Under the pieces are notes generated by a model. It did no database searches. It was not told the origin of the DNA and worked only from the letters and a program-made list of their open reading frames with translations. From CANMXU01 sp052030545 (GTDB lineage: Bacteria > Pseudomonadota > Gammaproteobacteria > Enterobacterales > Alteromonadaceae): 64,000 bases of DNA. Made by a program: the position numbers and the translations under genes. The DNA is taken from contig NZ_JBPDIH010000001.1 of NCBI RefSeq assembly GCF_052030545.1, forward strand, positions 496,001-560,000, given 5' to 3'. Below, piece after piece: positions 9,005 through 18,100 of the stretch (its first letter is position 1; each line of letters starts with the position of its first letter).

Positions 9005-9610
9005 ATGAGTGTACTTGTTGGACGTCCTGCCCCAGATTTTACTGCAGCAGCTGTTTTAGGCAGTGGTGAAATTGTTGATGCATTTAACTTAAGTGCAGCA
9101 ATTAAAGGCAAAAAAGCGGTTGTTTTCTTTTACCCATTAGATTTCACCTTCGTTTGTCCTTCTGAACTTTTAGCTTTTGACCACCGTATGGAAGAATTCA
9201 AAAGCCGTGGCGTAGAAGTAATTGGTGTTTCTATCGATTCTCAATTTTCACACAACGCATGGCGTAACACTCCAGTAAATGAAGGTGGTATTGGTCCAGT
9301 TCAATACACGCTTGTTGCTGATGTTAAGCATGAAATTTGTCAAGCATACGATGTTGAGCATCCGGAAGCTGGCGTTGCATTTCGTGGTTCATTCTTAATT
9401 GACGAAGAAGGTAATGTTCGTCACCAAGTAGTTAATGACTTACCACTTGGTCGTAACGTTGATGAAATGTTACGTATGGTTGACGCACTTCAATTCCACC
9501 AAGAGCACGGTGAAGTATGTCCTGCTGGTTGGAACAAAGGTGACAAAGGTATGACGGCTTCTCCAGACGGCGTTGCTTCTTACCTAACTGATAACGCTGA
9601 CAAATTATAA
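9005..9610 (+). CDS. 2-Cys peroxiredoxin (AhpC/TSA, Prx1 type)
   Basis: A 201-residue typical 2-Cys peroxiredoxin that reduces hydrogen peroxide and organic peroxides. The peroxidatic cysteine lies in PLDFTFVCPSE and the resolving cysteine in HGEVCPAGW. The GGIGP segment and an ordinary C-terminal tail suggest sensitivity to over-oxidation, though this is inferred from family features. The ATG at 9005 has GGAG 7 bp upstream and is preferred over a TTG four codons earlier. A strong terminator follows, so it is transcribed alone. Confidence 0.95.
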   Translation: MSVLVGRPAPDFTAAAVLGSGEIVDAFNLSAAIKGKKAVVFFYPLDFTFVCPSELLAFDHRMEEFKSRGVEVIGVSIDSQFSHNAWRNTPVNEGGIGPVQYTLVADVKHEICQAYDVEHPEAGVAFRGSFLIDEEGNVRHQVVNDLPLGRNVDEMLRMVDALQFHQEHGEVCPAGWNKGDKGMTASPDGVASYLTDNADKL

Positions 9611-9637
9611 GCGTAGTGAGTTAATTACAGTTTGTAT

Positions 9638-9663
9638 AAAAACCGGCATTAGCCGGTTTTTTT
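9638..9663 (+). terminator. Terminator of the peroxiredoxin gene
   Basis: Stem AAAAACCGGC/GCCGGTTTTT (9638-9647 with 9652-9661) with an ATTA loop and a seven-T run. Confidence 0.9.
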
Positions 9664-9805
9664 ATGTGTGAATTATGTTGGGGATTTTGATCTGACTCAT
9701 TTTATTATCAGAAAATTAGGCTTTCAACGCAGAGTTTGAGGCTTTTAGATTTAGCGTTCAAAAAACAAGCTACAATAGTAAATATAACCTTTTGGACGAG
9801 TAGCA

Positions 9806-10186
9806 ATGTTTAAAATACTTATATCAATGTTTTCTGAAAACTTACCTTATATAGTTTTCACACTGAGTGGCTATTTAATAATTTTCCATGATGATTGGCG
9901 ATTAATGGTGTCGGCGGCGATGTTTTATGGCATAGGCTGCGTGTTATTGGTTAGCCGTTCGGCGGCACACCGTCTCGACATTAAAAGTCATCGAAAAATA
10001 CGCCATCACCTACCAGAAATATTGTATGAATATATGCCTTATTGGTATGGCGCAACCGCTATTTTCTTATTGGTTTACTTTGACAAACCTTGGGTGCAAT
10101 TTATCGCCTTATTATTGGCGATAATCGCAGTGCGTAATCTAATTCTTCGTCATAATAATCGCTGTAAAGAACCTTCGAAGTTCTAA
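9806..10186 (+). CDS. Small inner-membrane protein of unknown function
   Basis: A 126-residue protein not assigned to a family. Four hydrophobic segments (about residues 12-27, 33-49, 78-92 and 95-113) separated by short loops suggest a four-helix membrane protein. A basic, histidine-rich stretch (HRLDIKSHRKIRHH) lies in the central loop and would be cytosolic by the positive-inside rule. GGACGAG precedes the ATG. It is convergent with rnt, 10 bp away. No enzymatic motif was seen. Confidence 0.65.
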   Translation: MFKILISMFSENLPYIVFTLSGYLIIFHDDWRLMVSAAMFYGIGCVLLVSRSAAHRLDIKSHRKIRHHLPEILYEYMPYWYGATAIFLLVYFDKPWVQFIALLLAIIAVRNLILRHNNRCKEPSKF

Positions 10187-10196
10187 AGTCTTTACA

Positions 10197-10883
10197 TTAA
10201 TCTTGTGGCGCTTTCTCTGGCTCAGGTAACGGCCAACCGCCCAGTTGCTGCCATTTATTAACGATATGACAAAATAACTCAGCTGTTTTTTCTGTATCGT
10301 ATAACGCCGAATGTGCTTCTTTATTACTAAAGTCGATATTGGCGGCTTCACACGCTTTGGCAAGTACCGTTTGGCCTAGTGCAAGGCCAGCTAGTGTTGT
10401 GGTATCAAAACTTACAAAAGGATGAAAAGGCGAGCGCTTGATCTTACAGCGCTCAGTGGCGGCGTTAACAAAACCTAAATCGAAAGCGGCATTGTGTGCG
10501 ACCATAATCGCACGTTGACAACCTGCGGCTTTCATTTTTTTTCTTATCAACTTAAATATATCTTTAAGGGCTTTATCTTCACTTACCGCACCGCGAAGTG
10601 GGTTAGTTGGATCGATACCTGTAAACGCTAATGCTGCGGGTTCTAAATTTGCACCTTCAAACGGGTCTACATTAAAGTGAATCGTTTCATCGAGTGAAAA
10701 GGTACCGTCTTGCTCATTAATGGTTAGCATTGACGCAGCAATTTCGAGCAAAGCATCGGTTTTCGCATTAAAACCTGCAGTTTCAACATCAACCACAACC
10801 GGAAAATAGCCACGAAAACGTTGCGCAAATAGTGACTTAGTTGAAGTGTCTTCTGAATTTTGTGATGTTGATGCGTCTGACAT
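10197..10883 (-). CDS. rnt: Ribonuclease T
   Basis: A 228-residue DEDD-superfamily 3'-5' exonuclease that trims the 3' ends of tRNA and other stable RNAs. Exo I is VVVDVETAGFNAKTDALLEIA (catalytic Asp and Glu), Exo II is AHNAAFDLGFV and Exo III is HSALYDTEKTAELF. The start MSDASTSQNSED at 10883 is chosen because known RNase T proteins begin MSD... about 15 residues before RFRGYFPVVVDVETAG; the frame is open 54 codons further but that part has no family resemblance. The Shine-Dalgarno is weak. It is divergent from motY, as in Vibrio. Confidence 0.94.
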   Translation of the reverse strand: MSDASTSQNSEDTSTKSLFAQRFRGYFPVVVDVETAGFNAKTDALLEIAASMLTINEQDGTFSLDETIHFNVDPFEGANLEPAALAFTGIDPTNPLRGAVSEDKALKDIFKLIRKKMKAAGCQRAIMVAHNAAFDLGFVNAATERCKIKRSPFHPFVSFDTTTLAGLALGQTVLAKACEAANIDFSNKEAHSALYDTEKTAELFCHIVNKWQQLGGWPLPEPEKAPQD

Positions 10884-11062
10884 AATAAGAAATAAGCTAG
10901 TTGATAAAAAAATTTGCCGAATTATCGCAGAAAATCGTTGAGCAGAGTTAGTGGTTTGTGATTTTTTTCCTCTGAATTTGCCAATAATTACCGAAAAAGT
11001 ACTAAAGTTATTTAATAAAATGTCGATAGCTAGATAATCGCTCAAATTAATTTGTGTAAGTT

Positions 11063-11926
11063 ATGAATAAAATAATTGTTTTACTGCTTATTTGCTTTTC
11101 AATGTCTGCACAGGCAAGTATTCGCCAATACAGCGCAACACTTGCGACTTCTCAATGGGATTTATCTGATAATTCTCGCTTGCAGTGCACCTTAACTCAC
11201 CAAATTCCTAATTACGGTGAAGCAAAATTTTATAGCCGTGCAAGCCGAAATATGAATATGGAATTCGAGCTTGATATGCTGCGCTTGCCTGACAACTATG
11301 CCTTGGCGGAAGTGCGCTCTGAAGCTCCAAAATGGCGCCCTGGTGTTAATGGTCATACGCTGGCAAAAATGAAATTACATAAGCAGTTTGCACCAAGTTT
11401 ACCCAAAAAAGTTGCTTGGACTATGTTAAGTGAACTAGAGCAGGGCATGAGCCCAACTTTTTATTATAACGACTGGTACAGCGACACCGATAAAATCGCG
11501 GTTGGCTTGTCTACCGCAAAGTTTCGCGCGGCTTATCAAGAATTTGTTAGTTGTGTGGGCAACCTTTTAAACTACAATTTTGATGATATTGCTTATACCG
11601 TACTTAACTACCAAAGTAATAGCGACAGCTTAACTAAAGCGTCTAAAAAACGCATGGCAATGATCACTGAATATTTAGCGCTTGACCAGACGCTAGAGCT
11701 CGTACTTATCGATGCCTATACCGACAGTTATGGCGGCAGATGGCCTAACCAACAATTATCAGAAAAACGCGCGGCAACCATTCGCGAATACTTTGTTAAA
11801 AGTGGTATTGATCCTAAACGCATCGAAGCAAAAGGTTATGGCGAAAAACGTCATATCGCCTCAAATAATACGGTATTAGGCCGTGGTGAAAACAGACGTG
11901 TTGTCATTCGCATGGAGCAACCTTAA
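11063..11926 (+). CDS. motY: Sodium-type flagellar motor protein MotY
   Basis: A 287-residue secreted protein with a signal peptide (cleavage after SAQA). Residues about 20-155 match the MotY N-terminal T-ring domain (SQWDLSDNSRLQCTLTHQIPNYGEA; WYSDTDKIAVGLS). Residues about 170-285 form an OmpA-like peptidoglycan-binding domain (TDSYGG, LSEKRAATIREYF, GYGEKRHIASN, NRRVVIRM). MotY with MotX makes the T ring that anchors the sodium-driven PomA/PomB stator. The rnt-motY divergent pair is the same as in Vibrio, which supports the call. No other flagellar gene is in the window. Confidence 0.9.
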   Translation: MNKIIVLLLICFSMSAQASIRQYSATLATSQWDLSDNSRLQCTLTHQIPNYGEAKFYSRASRNMNMEFELDMLRLPDNYALAEVRSEAPKWRPGVNGHTLAKMKLHKQFAPSLPKKVAWTMLSELEQGMSPTFYYNDWYSDTDKIAVGLSTAKFRAAYQEFVSCVGNLLNYNFDDIAYTVLNYQSNSDSLTKASKKRMAMITEYLALDQTLELVLIDAYTDSYGGRWPNQQLSEKRAATIREYFVKSGIDPKRIEAKGYGEKRHIASNNTVLGRGENRRVVIRMEQP

Positions 11927-12040
11927 TACAGAGGTAATCAACATAAGGTGAAAGAGCAACCTTAACTTGTATTAGTTAGCTTTACACTTTTCCCCGTTTT
12001 TATTCGCTAATTATAAACACTATTTTAGTCGAACAGTTGA

Positions 12041-12081
12041 ATAGGCTAGCAGGTTCACTTAACCTACTAGCCTATTTTTTT
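12041..12081 (+). terminator. Strong terminator between motY and the M1 peptidase
   Basis: A 15-bp stem (12041-12055 with 12061-12075, one mismatch) around CACTT, followed by seven T. It lies only 16 bp before the next ATG. Confidence 0.88.
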
Positions 12082-12097
12082 ATGGGATTAATACTGT

Positions 12098-13957
12098 ATG
12101 ACCAATTACTATCGACTTGTATCCTTTATTGTCGTTTTTATTTCCGCTATGTTTGGTATCACTGCTAACGCAAAAGTTAACGATGCGTATACTTATGCTA
12201 ATTATGATCAGGTGATCACTAAACACATCTACCTTGATTTAGCCGTAGATTTTGACAAAAAATCGTTATCAGGTTTTGCTGAACTTTCTCTAGAATGGTT
12301 AACCGACAACACAGTGCCGGTGTATTTAGACACGCGTGATTTGGTTATTAACAAAGTGTTAGCACAAAACAATGCTGGGCAATGGCACAAGGTCGGTTAC
12401 AAGCTTGCCAAACGTGACGATGTACTCGGTGCTAAGTTAACGGTAAACGCACAATTTCAAGCAAAAAAATTACGCATTTATTATCACTCACTGCCGCAGG
12501 CATCAGGATTACAGTGGCTAGCACCTGAACAAACTGCAGGTAAAAAACTGCCGTTTATGTTCAGTCAAAACCAAGCTATTCATGCGCGTTCATGGATCCC
12601 TATTCAAGACACGCCAAGCGTTCGCATTACCTACACTGCACGTATTAAAACCGACCCAGCATTATTGGCGGTAATGAGCGCAAACAATACCCCTGATACT
12701 GCTCGCGATGGCGACTACTTTTTCTCAATGCCACAAGCTATTCCTTCTTATTTGATCGCAATTGGTGTTGGTGATTTAGAATTTAAAGCGATGAGCAAAC
12801 AAACAGGTGTTTATGCTGAAAAATATATTTTAGACGCTGCTGTTGCTGAATTTGACGACACACAAGCGATGATCGACGCCTCAGAAAAGTTATTTGGCGC
12901 TTATCGTTGGGGTCGCTACGACTTACTTATTTTACCCCCTAGTTTTCCTTTTGGTGGCATGGAAAACCCACGTTTATCATTTATTACTCCAACCGTTATT
13001 GCTGGCGATAAAAGCTTAGTTAATTTAATTGCTCATGAACTCGCCCATTCTTGGTCGGGTAATTTAGTGACGAATGAAAGCTGGCGAGATTTGTGGTTAA
13101 ACGAAGGATTTACTAGCTACGTTGAAAACCGCATTATGGAAGAAGTATTTGGTGTTGACCGTGCGGTAATGGAACAAGCGCTTGGCGCACAAGATCTAAA
13201 TTACGAAATTGCTGAATTACCACCGGGCGATACGCAATTGTATATCGACTTAAAAGGCCGAGATCCTGATGATGCCTTCTCTGGCGTGCCTTATGTTAAA
13301 GGCCAGTTATTCTTAATGTACCTAGAAGAAAAGTTTGGACGTGAAACGTTCGACGAATTTATTCTAGCCTATTTCAATAATCACGCCTTTGAAAGTTTAG
13401 GTACTGAAAACTTTATTGTTTATTTGAAAAAGCACCTAACGGATAAGTACCCAAATATTGTTTCTGATAAAGAAATTAATGAATGGATTTTTGAACAAGG
13501 CTTGCCAAGTTTTGTACCAAAACCAACGTCAAATGCATTTACCACCATAGATAATCAAATTGATGAGTGGTTAAACAACAAGACCACGTTGGCGCAACTG
13601 CCAACGTCAGCTTGGACTTTGCATGAGTGGTTGCATTTCATCAATAACTTACCAACAGACCTTTCGCTTGAACGCATGAAAGCACTTGATACTGCTTTTA
13701 ACTTAACCAATAGTACCAATGCTGAAATCACCCATGCTTGGTATTTATTATCACTGCGTGCAGGTTACGACCATGTATTGCCTGTAATGAAGGAATATTT
13801 AATTGATATTGGTAGAAGAAAGCTGATTGTGCCGTTATACAAAAAGCTTGCTGAGTCAGAAAGTGGTAAAGCGTGGGCAACTAAAGTGTATCAACAAGCA
13901 CGCCCTGGGTATCACCCATTAGCGCAAGGTACAGTAGACGCTATCTTGTTAAAATAA
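12098..13957 (+). CDS. Secreted M1 family metallo-aminopeptidase (leukotriene-A4-hydrolase-like)
   Basis: A 619-residue zinc aminopeptidase with an N-terminal signal peptide (cleavage near ANA-KV), so probably periplasmic. It has the exopeptidase motif FGGMENPRLSF, the zinc site H313-E-L-A-H317 with E336 (HEXXH-x18-E) and a helical C-terminal domain from about residue 470, the LTA4H-type layout rather than the longer PepN layout. It would release N-terminal amino acids from peptides. It has its own terminator and faces the GGDEF genes convergently. The start is 16 bp after the preceding terminator, so transcription probably begins very near the ATG. Confidence 0.9.
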   Translation: MTNYYRLVSFIVVFISAMFGITANAKVNDAYTYANYDQVITKHIYLDLAVDFDKKSLSGFAELSLEWLTDNTVPVYLDTRDLVINKVLAQNNAGQWHKVGYKLAKRDDVLGAKLTVNAQFQAKKLRIYYHSLPQASGLQWLAPEQTAGKKLPFMFSQNQAIHARSWIPIQDTPSVRITYTARIKTDPALLAVMSANNTPDTARDGDYFFSMPQAIPSYLIAIGVGDLEFKAMSKQTGVYAEKYILDAAVAEFDDTQAMIDASEKLFGAYRWGRYDLLILPPSFPFGGMENPRLSFITPTVIAGDKSLVNLIAHELAHSWSGNLVTNESWRDLWLNEGFTSYVENRIMEEVFGVDRAVMEQALGAQDLNYEIAELPPGDTQLYIDLKGRDPDDAFSGVPYVKGQLFLMYLEEKFGRETFDEFILAYFNNHAFESLGTENFIVYLKKHLTDKYPNIVSDKEINEWIFEQGLPSFVPKPTSNAFTTIDNQIDEWLNNKTTLAQLPTSAWTLHEWLHFINNLPTDLSLERMKALDTAFNLTNSTNAEITHAWYLLSLRAGYDHVLPVMKEYLIDIGRRKLIVPLYKKLAESESGKAWATKVYQQARPGYHPLAQGTVDAILLK

Positions 13958-13986
13958 AGCGTAATTAATACCTTAGATAATATTTT

Positions 13987-14010
13987 AAAAGGAGCTTCGG
14001 CTCCTTTTTT
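13987..14010. terminator. Bidirectional terminator with UUCG loop
   Basis: AAAAGGAGC-TTCG-GCTCCTTTT (13987-14008) with T-runs on both strands, shared by the M1 peptidase and the convergent GGDEF operon. Confidence 0.9.
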
Positions 14011-14031
14011 GTTGATTTTTTTCGCCGACGG

Positions 14032-15804
14032 TTAAACGTTTGCCGGGTTACTTTTAAATATATTGACACTGTTTCTGCCATGATGCTTTGACGAATACAT
14101 GGCAGAGTCTGCATCAGCAAGAATCTGCTCTAATTCAAAACCTGAACGGGTTGCATCGGTTACGCCAAAACTTGCCGTAATGGGTTGTGCAATACCGAGA
14201 GTCTGGTAATCAATACTTTGAATAGCAGAGCGCAATTTATTGGCAATATCTTGCGCTATCACTAAACTACAACCTGGTAGTACTAAGCCAAATTCTTCAC
14301 CGCCTATACGGCCAAATATATCATTATGCCGGCAAATTTTAAGGCAAGTTTGTGCAATTTGCTTAAGCACTTCGTCGCCTGCAGCATGGCCATAACTGTC
14401 ATTTACTTTTTTAAAGTTATCGACATCAAACATAATACAACTCACCGCTTGTTGGTGTTCTTGGCAGTGCTTCATTGTCGTTTTTGCAACTTCTACAAAA
14501 TGTCGACGATTAAAGGTTTTAGTTAAGCTGTCGTATTCTGCAAGTTGTTTTAAGCGCTCTTGATTACGCCAAGCTCGGTAAGCCCATATAATGACAAGAG
14601 TAAGCAAGGTAAGAAGTAAACTAATGAGCAGAATAAAATTTTCTTGATTTTTTTCTGTTAATTCTTTTGCGAGCACCAAACGTTTATTTTGTTCGTCAAG
14701 AAAACGTATTTGCGCTTTATTTTCAAACTCTTTATGGGCCGCTAATTGAAACGCCCAATGTTTAGCTTTAGTGTCATCAATATAAGTTTCATTCGCTTGT
14801 GTGTAGAGAATATGGTATTCAAGCGCTTTGGCTAAATTACCTTGTTTGAAATATAGCTGATGCAGTAAATAATAACTTTCGATATCCGCTTGCGTCGTAT
14901 TTAACTCTTCAGCCAAAGCAATAGTTTTTAATGCAAAGTGAAGCGACTGCTGATCGTTTTGTTTGTGCCAGTAAACTTGAGCAAGCAAGGCATAGAATTC
15001 AGCGATAACACGAAAATACTTGGTTTGTTCAGCTTCTCCAATGTGCTGTTGTAGGTGTTGATAAGCTTTATCAAATTGTTCAGTATCAATGTAGTAACGC
15101 GCCAAATATGCGCGACTCAAAGAGACGGTTAACGGTTCATTGGCTTTTATACAAGCCGCTATAGTTTGTTTAAATTCATTGGAGTTTTCATTAAGCAGAT
15201 TAAGTTTAAATTTTGACTCTAAAATTAATTGTTGTTGAATGCATGCACTTCTTACTTGTTTCTCCTCAAGCTCCACTTTTTGGGCGTAGTTTAAAGCCAA
15301 GTTATGTTGTCCAACTTGATTATAAAAAAGGGCAGCGACAATTAAGGCATCACTTTTAAGCTCATTATCTTTAACTTTTGGTAGTTCTCTAAGTAAAAGT
15401 GCAAGTTGCCGTAATCCTTGACTCCAATTTAACGATACCGCATGCGCATTAACAATAAGCATATTAGAACGCACTTTTAATGCGTGATCATTGCTATCAT
15501 TTATTAATTGACTCGCTAAAGCAATCCCTTGAGAAAATTTACCAGAGAATACGGCTTGATACGCTTTTAAATATTGAAAACTGTTGTTTTGATTAGCATT
15601 AAACTGATGCTGATACGTTTGTAGTTGACTGAGTAATTGGTTAAATTTTGCTGGATCTCGACTTCTAACTTTATCAGCTGTTGCCAGCATAGTTGAAAGA
15701 GCTGTTGCCTTGATGTTGGTATTGATGTCTTGCTCATTAGCTAAACTAAAGCAAGACATGCATAAAAGAATGGCAATGGGAAAAAGTAGCGGGACTTTTA
15801 TCAA
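14032..15804 (-). CDS. Periplasmic-TPR transmembrane diguanylate cyclase (paralogue 2)
   Basis: About 590 residues: signal peptide (IKVPLLFPIAILLCMSCFSLA), a TPR-like helical region in the periplasm, a coiled coil near KNQEN, one membrane helix (FILLISLLLTLLTLVIIWAY) and a cytosolic GGDEF domain. The active site is GGEEF near residues 501-505, with the product-inhibition I-site RHND five residues before it, so it should make cyclic di-GMP. The frame is open to a GTG at 15933, but that adds 43 residues with no signal-peptide character; TTG at 15804 gives the same layout and length as the paralogue just upstream. Neither start has a good ribosome site. It is probably the last gene of the borosin operon. 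Confidence 0.85.
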   Translation of the reverse strand: MIKVPLLFPIAILLCMSCFSLANEQDINTNIKATALSTMLATADKVRSRDPAKFNQLLSQLQTYQHQFNANQNNSFQYLKAYQAVFSGKFSQGIALASQLINDSNDHALKVRSNMLIVNAHAVSLNWSQGLRQLALLLRELPKVKDNELKSDALIVAALFYNQVGQHNLALNYAQKVELEEKQVRSACIQQQLILESKFKLNLLNENSNEFKQTIAACIKANEPLTVSLSRAYLARYYIDTEQFDKAYQHLQQHIGEAEQTKYFRVIAEFYALLAQVYWHKQNDQQSLHFALKTIALAEELNTTQADIESYYLLHQLYFKQGNLAKALEYHILYTQANETYIDDTKAKHWAFQLAAHKEFENKAQIRFLDEQNKRLVLAKELTEKNQENFILLISLLLTLLTLVIIWAYRAWRNQERLKQLAEYDSLTKTFNRRHFVEVAKTTMKHCQEHQQAVSCIMFDVDNFKKVNDSYGHAAGDEVLKQIAQTCLKICRHNDIFGRIGGEEFGLVLPGCSLVIAQDIANKLRSAIQSIDYQTLGIAQPITASFGVTDATRSGFELEQILADADSAMYSSKHHGRNSVNIFKSNPANV

Positions 15805-16011
15805 AGACTTTATGGCTGAGACTTTAGGGCAAACGACGCAAGTCCGCCTGTTTACTCTCGTGGCAAATAAAGCAAAACAACAGATATGATAAAATCTGAA
15901 CTGATAAATACCCAAAAGCCACCTTGAACACACTATCTATAATAAGTATTAAGGCTAACCTAAAAGTGCAACTTGGCAAGCAAATTTATGTATTTATTGC
16001 ATAAAACGCTT

Positions 16012-17790
16012 TTAATTCGGCTTTTTATAGACACTTACCGTATTTCTGCCGTGGTGTTTTGAGGCATACATGGCGGAGTCGGCATCAGCTAATAAATCAT
16101 CTAATTCAAAGCCAGAACGTGAGCCATCTGTTATACCAAAGCTGGCGGTGATAGGTGAGCTCAGCCCTAGTGACAAATAATCTATTTCGTAAATAGCATT
16201 TCGGCATCTATTGGCAATATCTTCAGCGATTAAAATACTACAGCCTGGTAAAATAAAACTAAACTCTTCGCCACCTAAACGACCAAAAATATCGTTATGG
16301 CGACCAATTTTCTGACAGCTGTCTACTACTTGTTTCAGCACTATATCGCCAACGCCATGACCATAAACATCGTTAATTTGTTTAAAATGATCTAAGTCGA
16401 ATAAGACGCAACTAATTTCTTGTTGTGATTTTTGATGATGTTTCAATGCACTTTGCGCAAGCTGGACAAAATGTCCGCGGTTATATATACCGGTAAGCGA
16501 GTCAAATTCTGCCAGCTCTTTTAAATGTCTTTGCGTCATCCACGACTTATACGCCCAGCCGGCAAGTAACGTCATTAACGTCATTAATAAAGCGATAAAT
16601 AAATAGTTATTTTCTTGTTGCTTGTCAGATAACTCTTTTGCCAATAATAGCCGTTGATTTTGCTCATCGAGCATTTTTATTTGCGTTTTATTTTCAAATT
16701 CATGGTGTTTTGCTAACTGAAAGGCTAAATGCTTGGCTTTGGTTTCATCTAAGTACGCCTTGTCGGCTTCGGCGTATTTTTTATGATAAATTAAAGCGTT
16801 ATAATAATTTTTTTCATATTCAGCAATTTGGTATAAAACTTTATAAGTTGTAATAAATGCAGGCGTGTTAACTAAATCCTTTTCTATATTTAATGACTCT
16901 AATGCAAAGTGTTTCGCATTAGAATGGTCATTAATTAACAAGTAAGATTTCGCCAAGATAGATGCGATGTCAGCCATGACTTTAGGATACTGACTTTTTT
17001 CTGATAAATTAAAGTTTTCATTTAAAACCTCTATCGCTTGCAAAGGTTTTTCGTCTTTTATATATAAATTTGCTAGATATGTGTAGATAAGGCTACTCAT
17101 TGCAAATTCATTAGCTTGTATGCAGGTTTGGATACCTTCATGTATGCTAGAATTGTTTGGTGATAATTCTTTCAACTCAGTTTTTGCAAGTAAAATTAAT
17201 TGAGACTTGAAACAATTTCTTCTGTCTGTTTGCGGCTCTATTAAATTTGCATAGTGAAGGGTTAAACTATATTGACCTAATTGACTGTATAATATAGCAG
17301 CAACAAAATATGTTCTTTGTTTTAAATCTTTATTTACTGAACCTAGTCTTGATAAAATACTAGACAATAAACTTAAGCCTTTAGTCCAGTTTTGATCGAG
17401 GGCGTAAATATTTACTATTGTTAAGTCAGTTCTATACTTTAATTCAAAACTCACTTTCAGCTTGTCAAGTTCATGTGCAAGGTCCAAAGCTTTTTTATAC
17501 TGCCCTTTGAAAGTTGCTTGATAAATACGCAAGTAGATATAATGGTTTTTCTCTTCGGTAGAAAGATCAGTAAGATGTTGAGCTAGGTAATCAAGATAGT
17601 TGTCTAATTTTTGAGGTTCACTACTTCTTATCGAATCGGCTTGTCTTAACAGTTTACCGAAATCAAGGCTTTCCATATTCTCAGCTAGAGTTTTTGATGA
17701 AAATGTCAAAATCAATATTATTAGCATGAAAAATAACACATTATTTCTATATAGAGATAATGTGTTAGGAGTAGTGGTTACATTTAACAT
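16012..17790 (-). CDS. Periplasmic-TPR transmembrane diguanylate cyclase (paralogue 1)
   Basis: 592 residues laid out as signal/anchor helix (about 17-37), TPR-like helical repeats (about 45-380), coiled coil, membrane helix (about 396-414) and GGDEF domain (about 425-585). The active site GGEEF is at 506-510 and the I-site RHND at 497-500, so an active, feedback-inhibited diguanylate cyclase is expected. It is a clear paralogue of the next gene (shared segments TKAKHLAFQLAKHHEFENK and LADADSAMYASKHHGRN). Its ATG directly abuts the stop codon of the borosin precursor (TAAATG), implying translational coupling. A periplasmic TPR sensor suggests an extracytoplasmic peptide or protein ligand. Confidence 0.88.
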   Translation of the reverse strand: MLNVTTTPNTLSLYRNNVLFFMLIILILTFSSKTLAENMESLDFGKLLRQADSIRSSEPQKLDNYLDYLAQHLTDLSTEEKNHYIYLRIYQATFKGQYKKALDLAHELDKLKVSFELKYRTDLTIVNIYALDQNWTKGLSLLSSILSRLGSVNKDLKQRTYFVAAILYSQLGQYSLTLHYANLIEPQTDRRNCFKSQLILLAKTELKELSPNNSSIHEGIQTCIQANEFAMSSLIYTYLANLYIKDEKPLQAIEVLNENFNLSEKSQYPKVMADIASILAKSYLLINDHSNAKHFALESLNIEKDLVNTPAFITTYKVLYQIAEYEKNYYNALIYHKKYAEADKAYLDETKAKHLAFQLAKHHEFENKTQIKMLDEQNQRLLLAKELSDKQQENNYLFIALLMTLMTLLAGWAYKSWMTQRHLKELAEFDSLTGIYNRGHFVQLAQSALKHHQKSQQEISCVLFDLDHFKQINDVYGHGVGDIVLKQVVDSCQKIGRHNDIFGRLGGEEFSFILPGCSILIAEDIANRCRNAIYEIDYLSLGLSSPITASFGITDGSRSGFELDDLLADADSAMYASKHHGRNTVSVYKKPN

Positions 17791-18051
17791 TTAAATATTT
17801 ATTACTGCATTTGTTTCTTCGTTTTCTTGTTCGTCATCAGCTGGTTCGTCATCTTCTGCCGGAAATACACCACAAAACATTTCGGATCGTACGTCCAATA
17901 AGGTCTCTAAGTCATCAATGTTCTTTTCTAAGATTGATGACTTTATTGGATTAGATAGCTTTAGCTCATTGATTTTTTCAATCACTAACTCTTGGTCTTG
18001 TAATGTTGAATCTTTTCCTATTTGCTCTAAAAGTTTTATGACTTGGTTCAT
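17791..18051 (-). CDS. Split borosin precursor peptide (SonA-like)
   Basis: 86 residues from the ATG at 18051, which has GGAG 9 bp upstream; an in-frame start 19 codons earlier overlaps the methyltransferase and is less likely. Residues 5-53 align by eye with the binding domain of Shewanella SonA: LEQIGKDSTL against FTQLGQDAQL, and LSNPIKSSILEKNIDDLETL against LTDEQINAVMTGDMEKLKTL. The segment after it (EMFCGVFPAEDDEP, residues 57-70) falls where SonA carries its methylated core, and is followed by an acidic tail ending NAVINI. It lies 49 bp after the methyltransferase and abuts the next gene. The role is inferred from context and alignment; modification sites are not proven. Confidence 0.78.
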   Translation of the reverse strand: MNQVIKLLEQIGKDSTLQDQELVIEKINELKLSNPIKSSILEKNIDDLETLLDVRSEMFCGVFPAEDDEPADDEQENEETNAVINI

Positions 18052-18100
18052 TGGTTTACTCCATATTGTTATGAAAACTTTGTTATTTGACTTATTGTAA

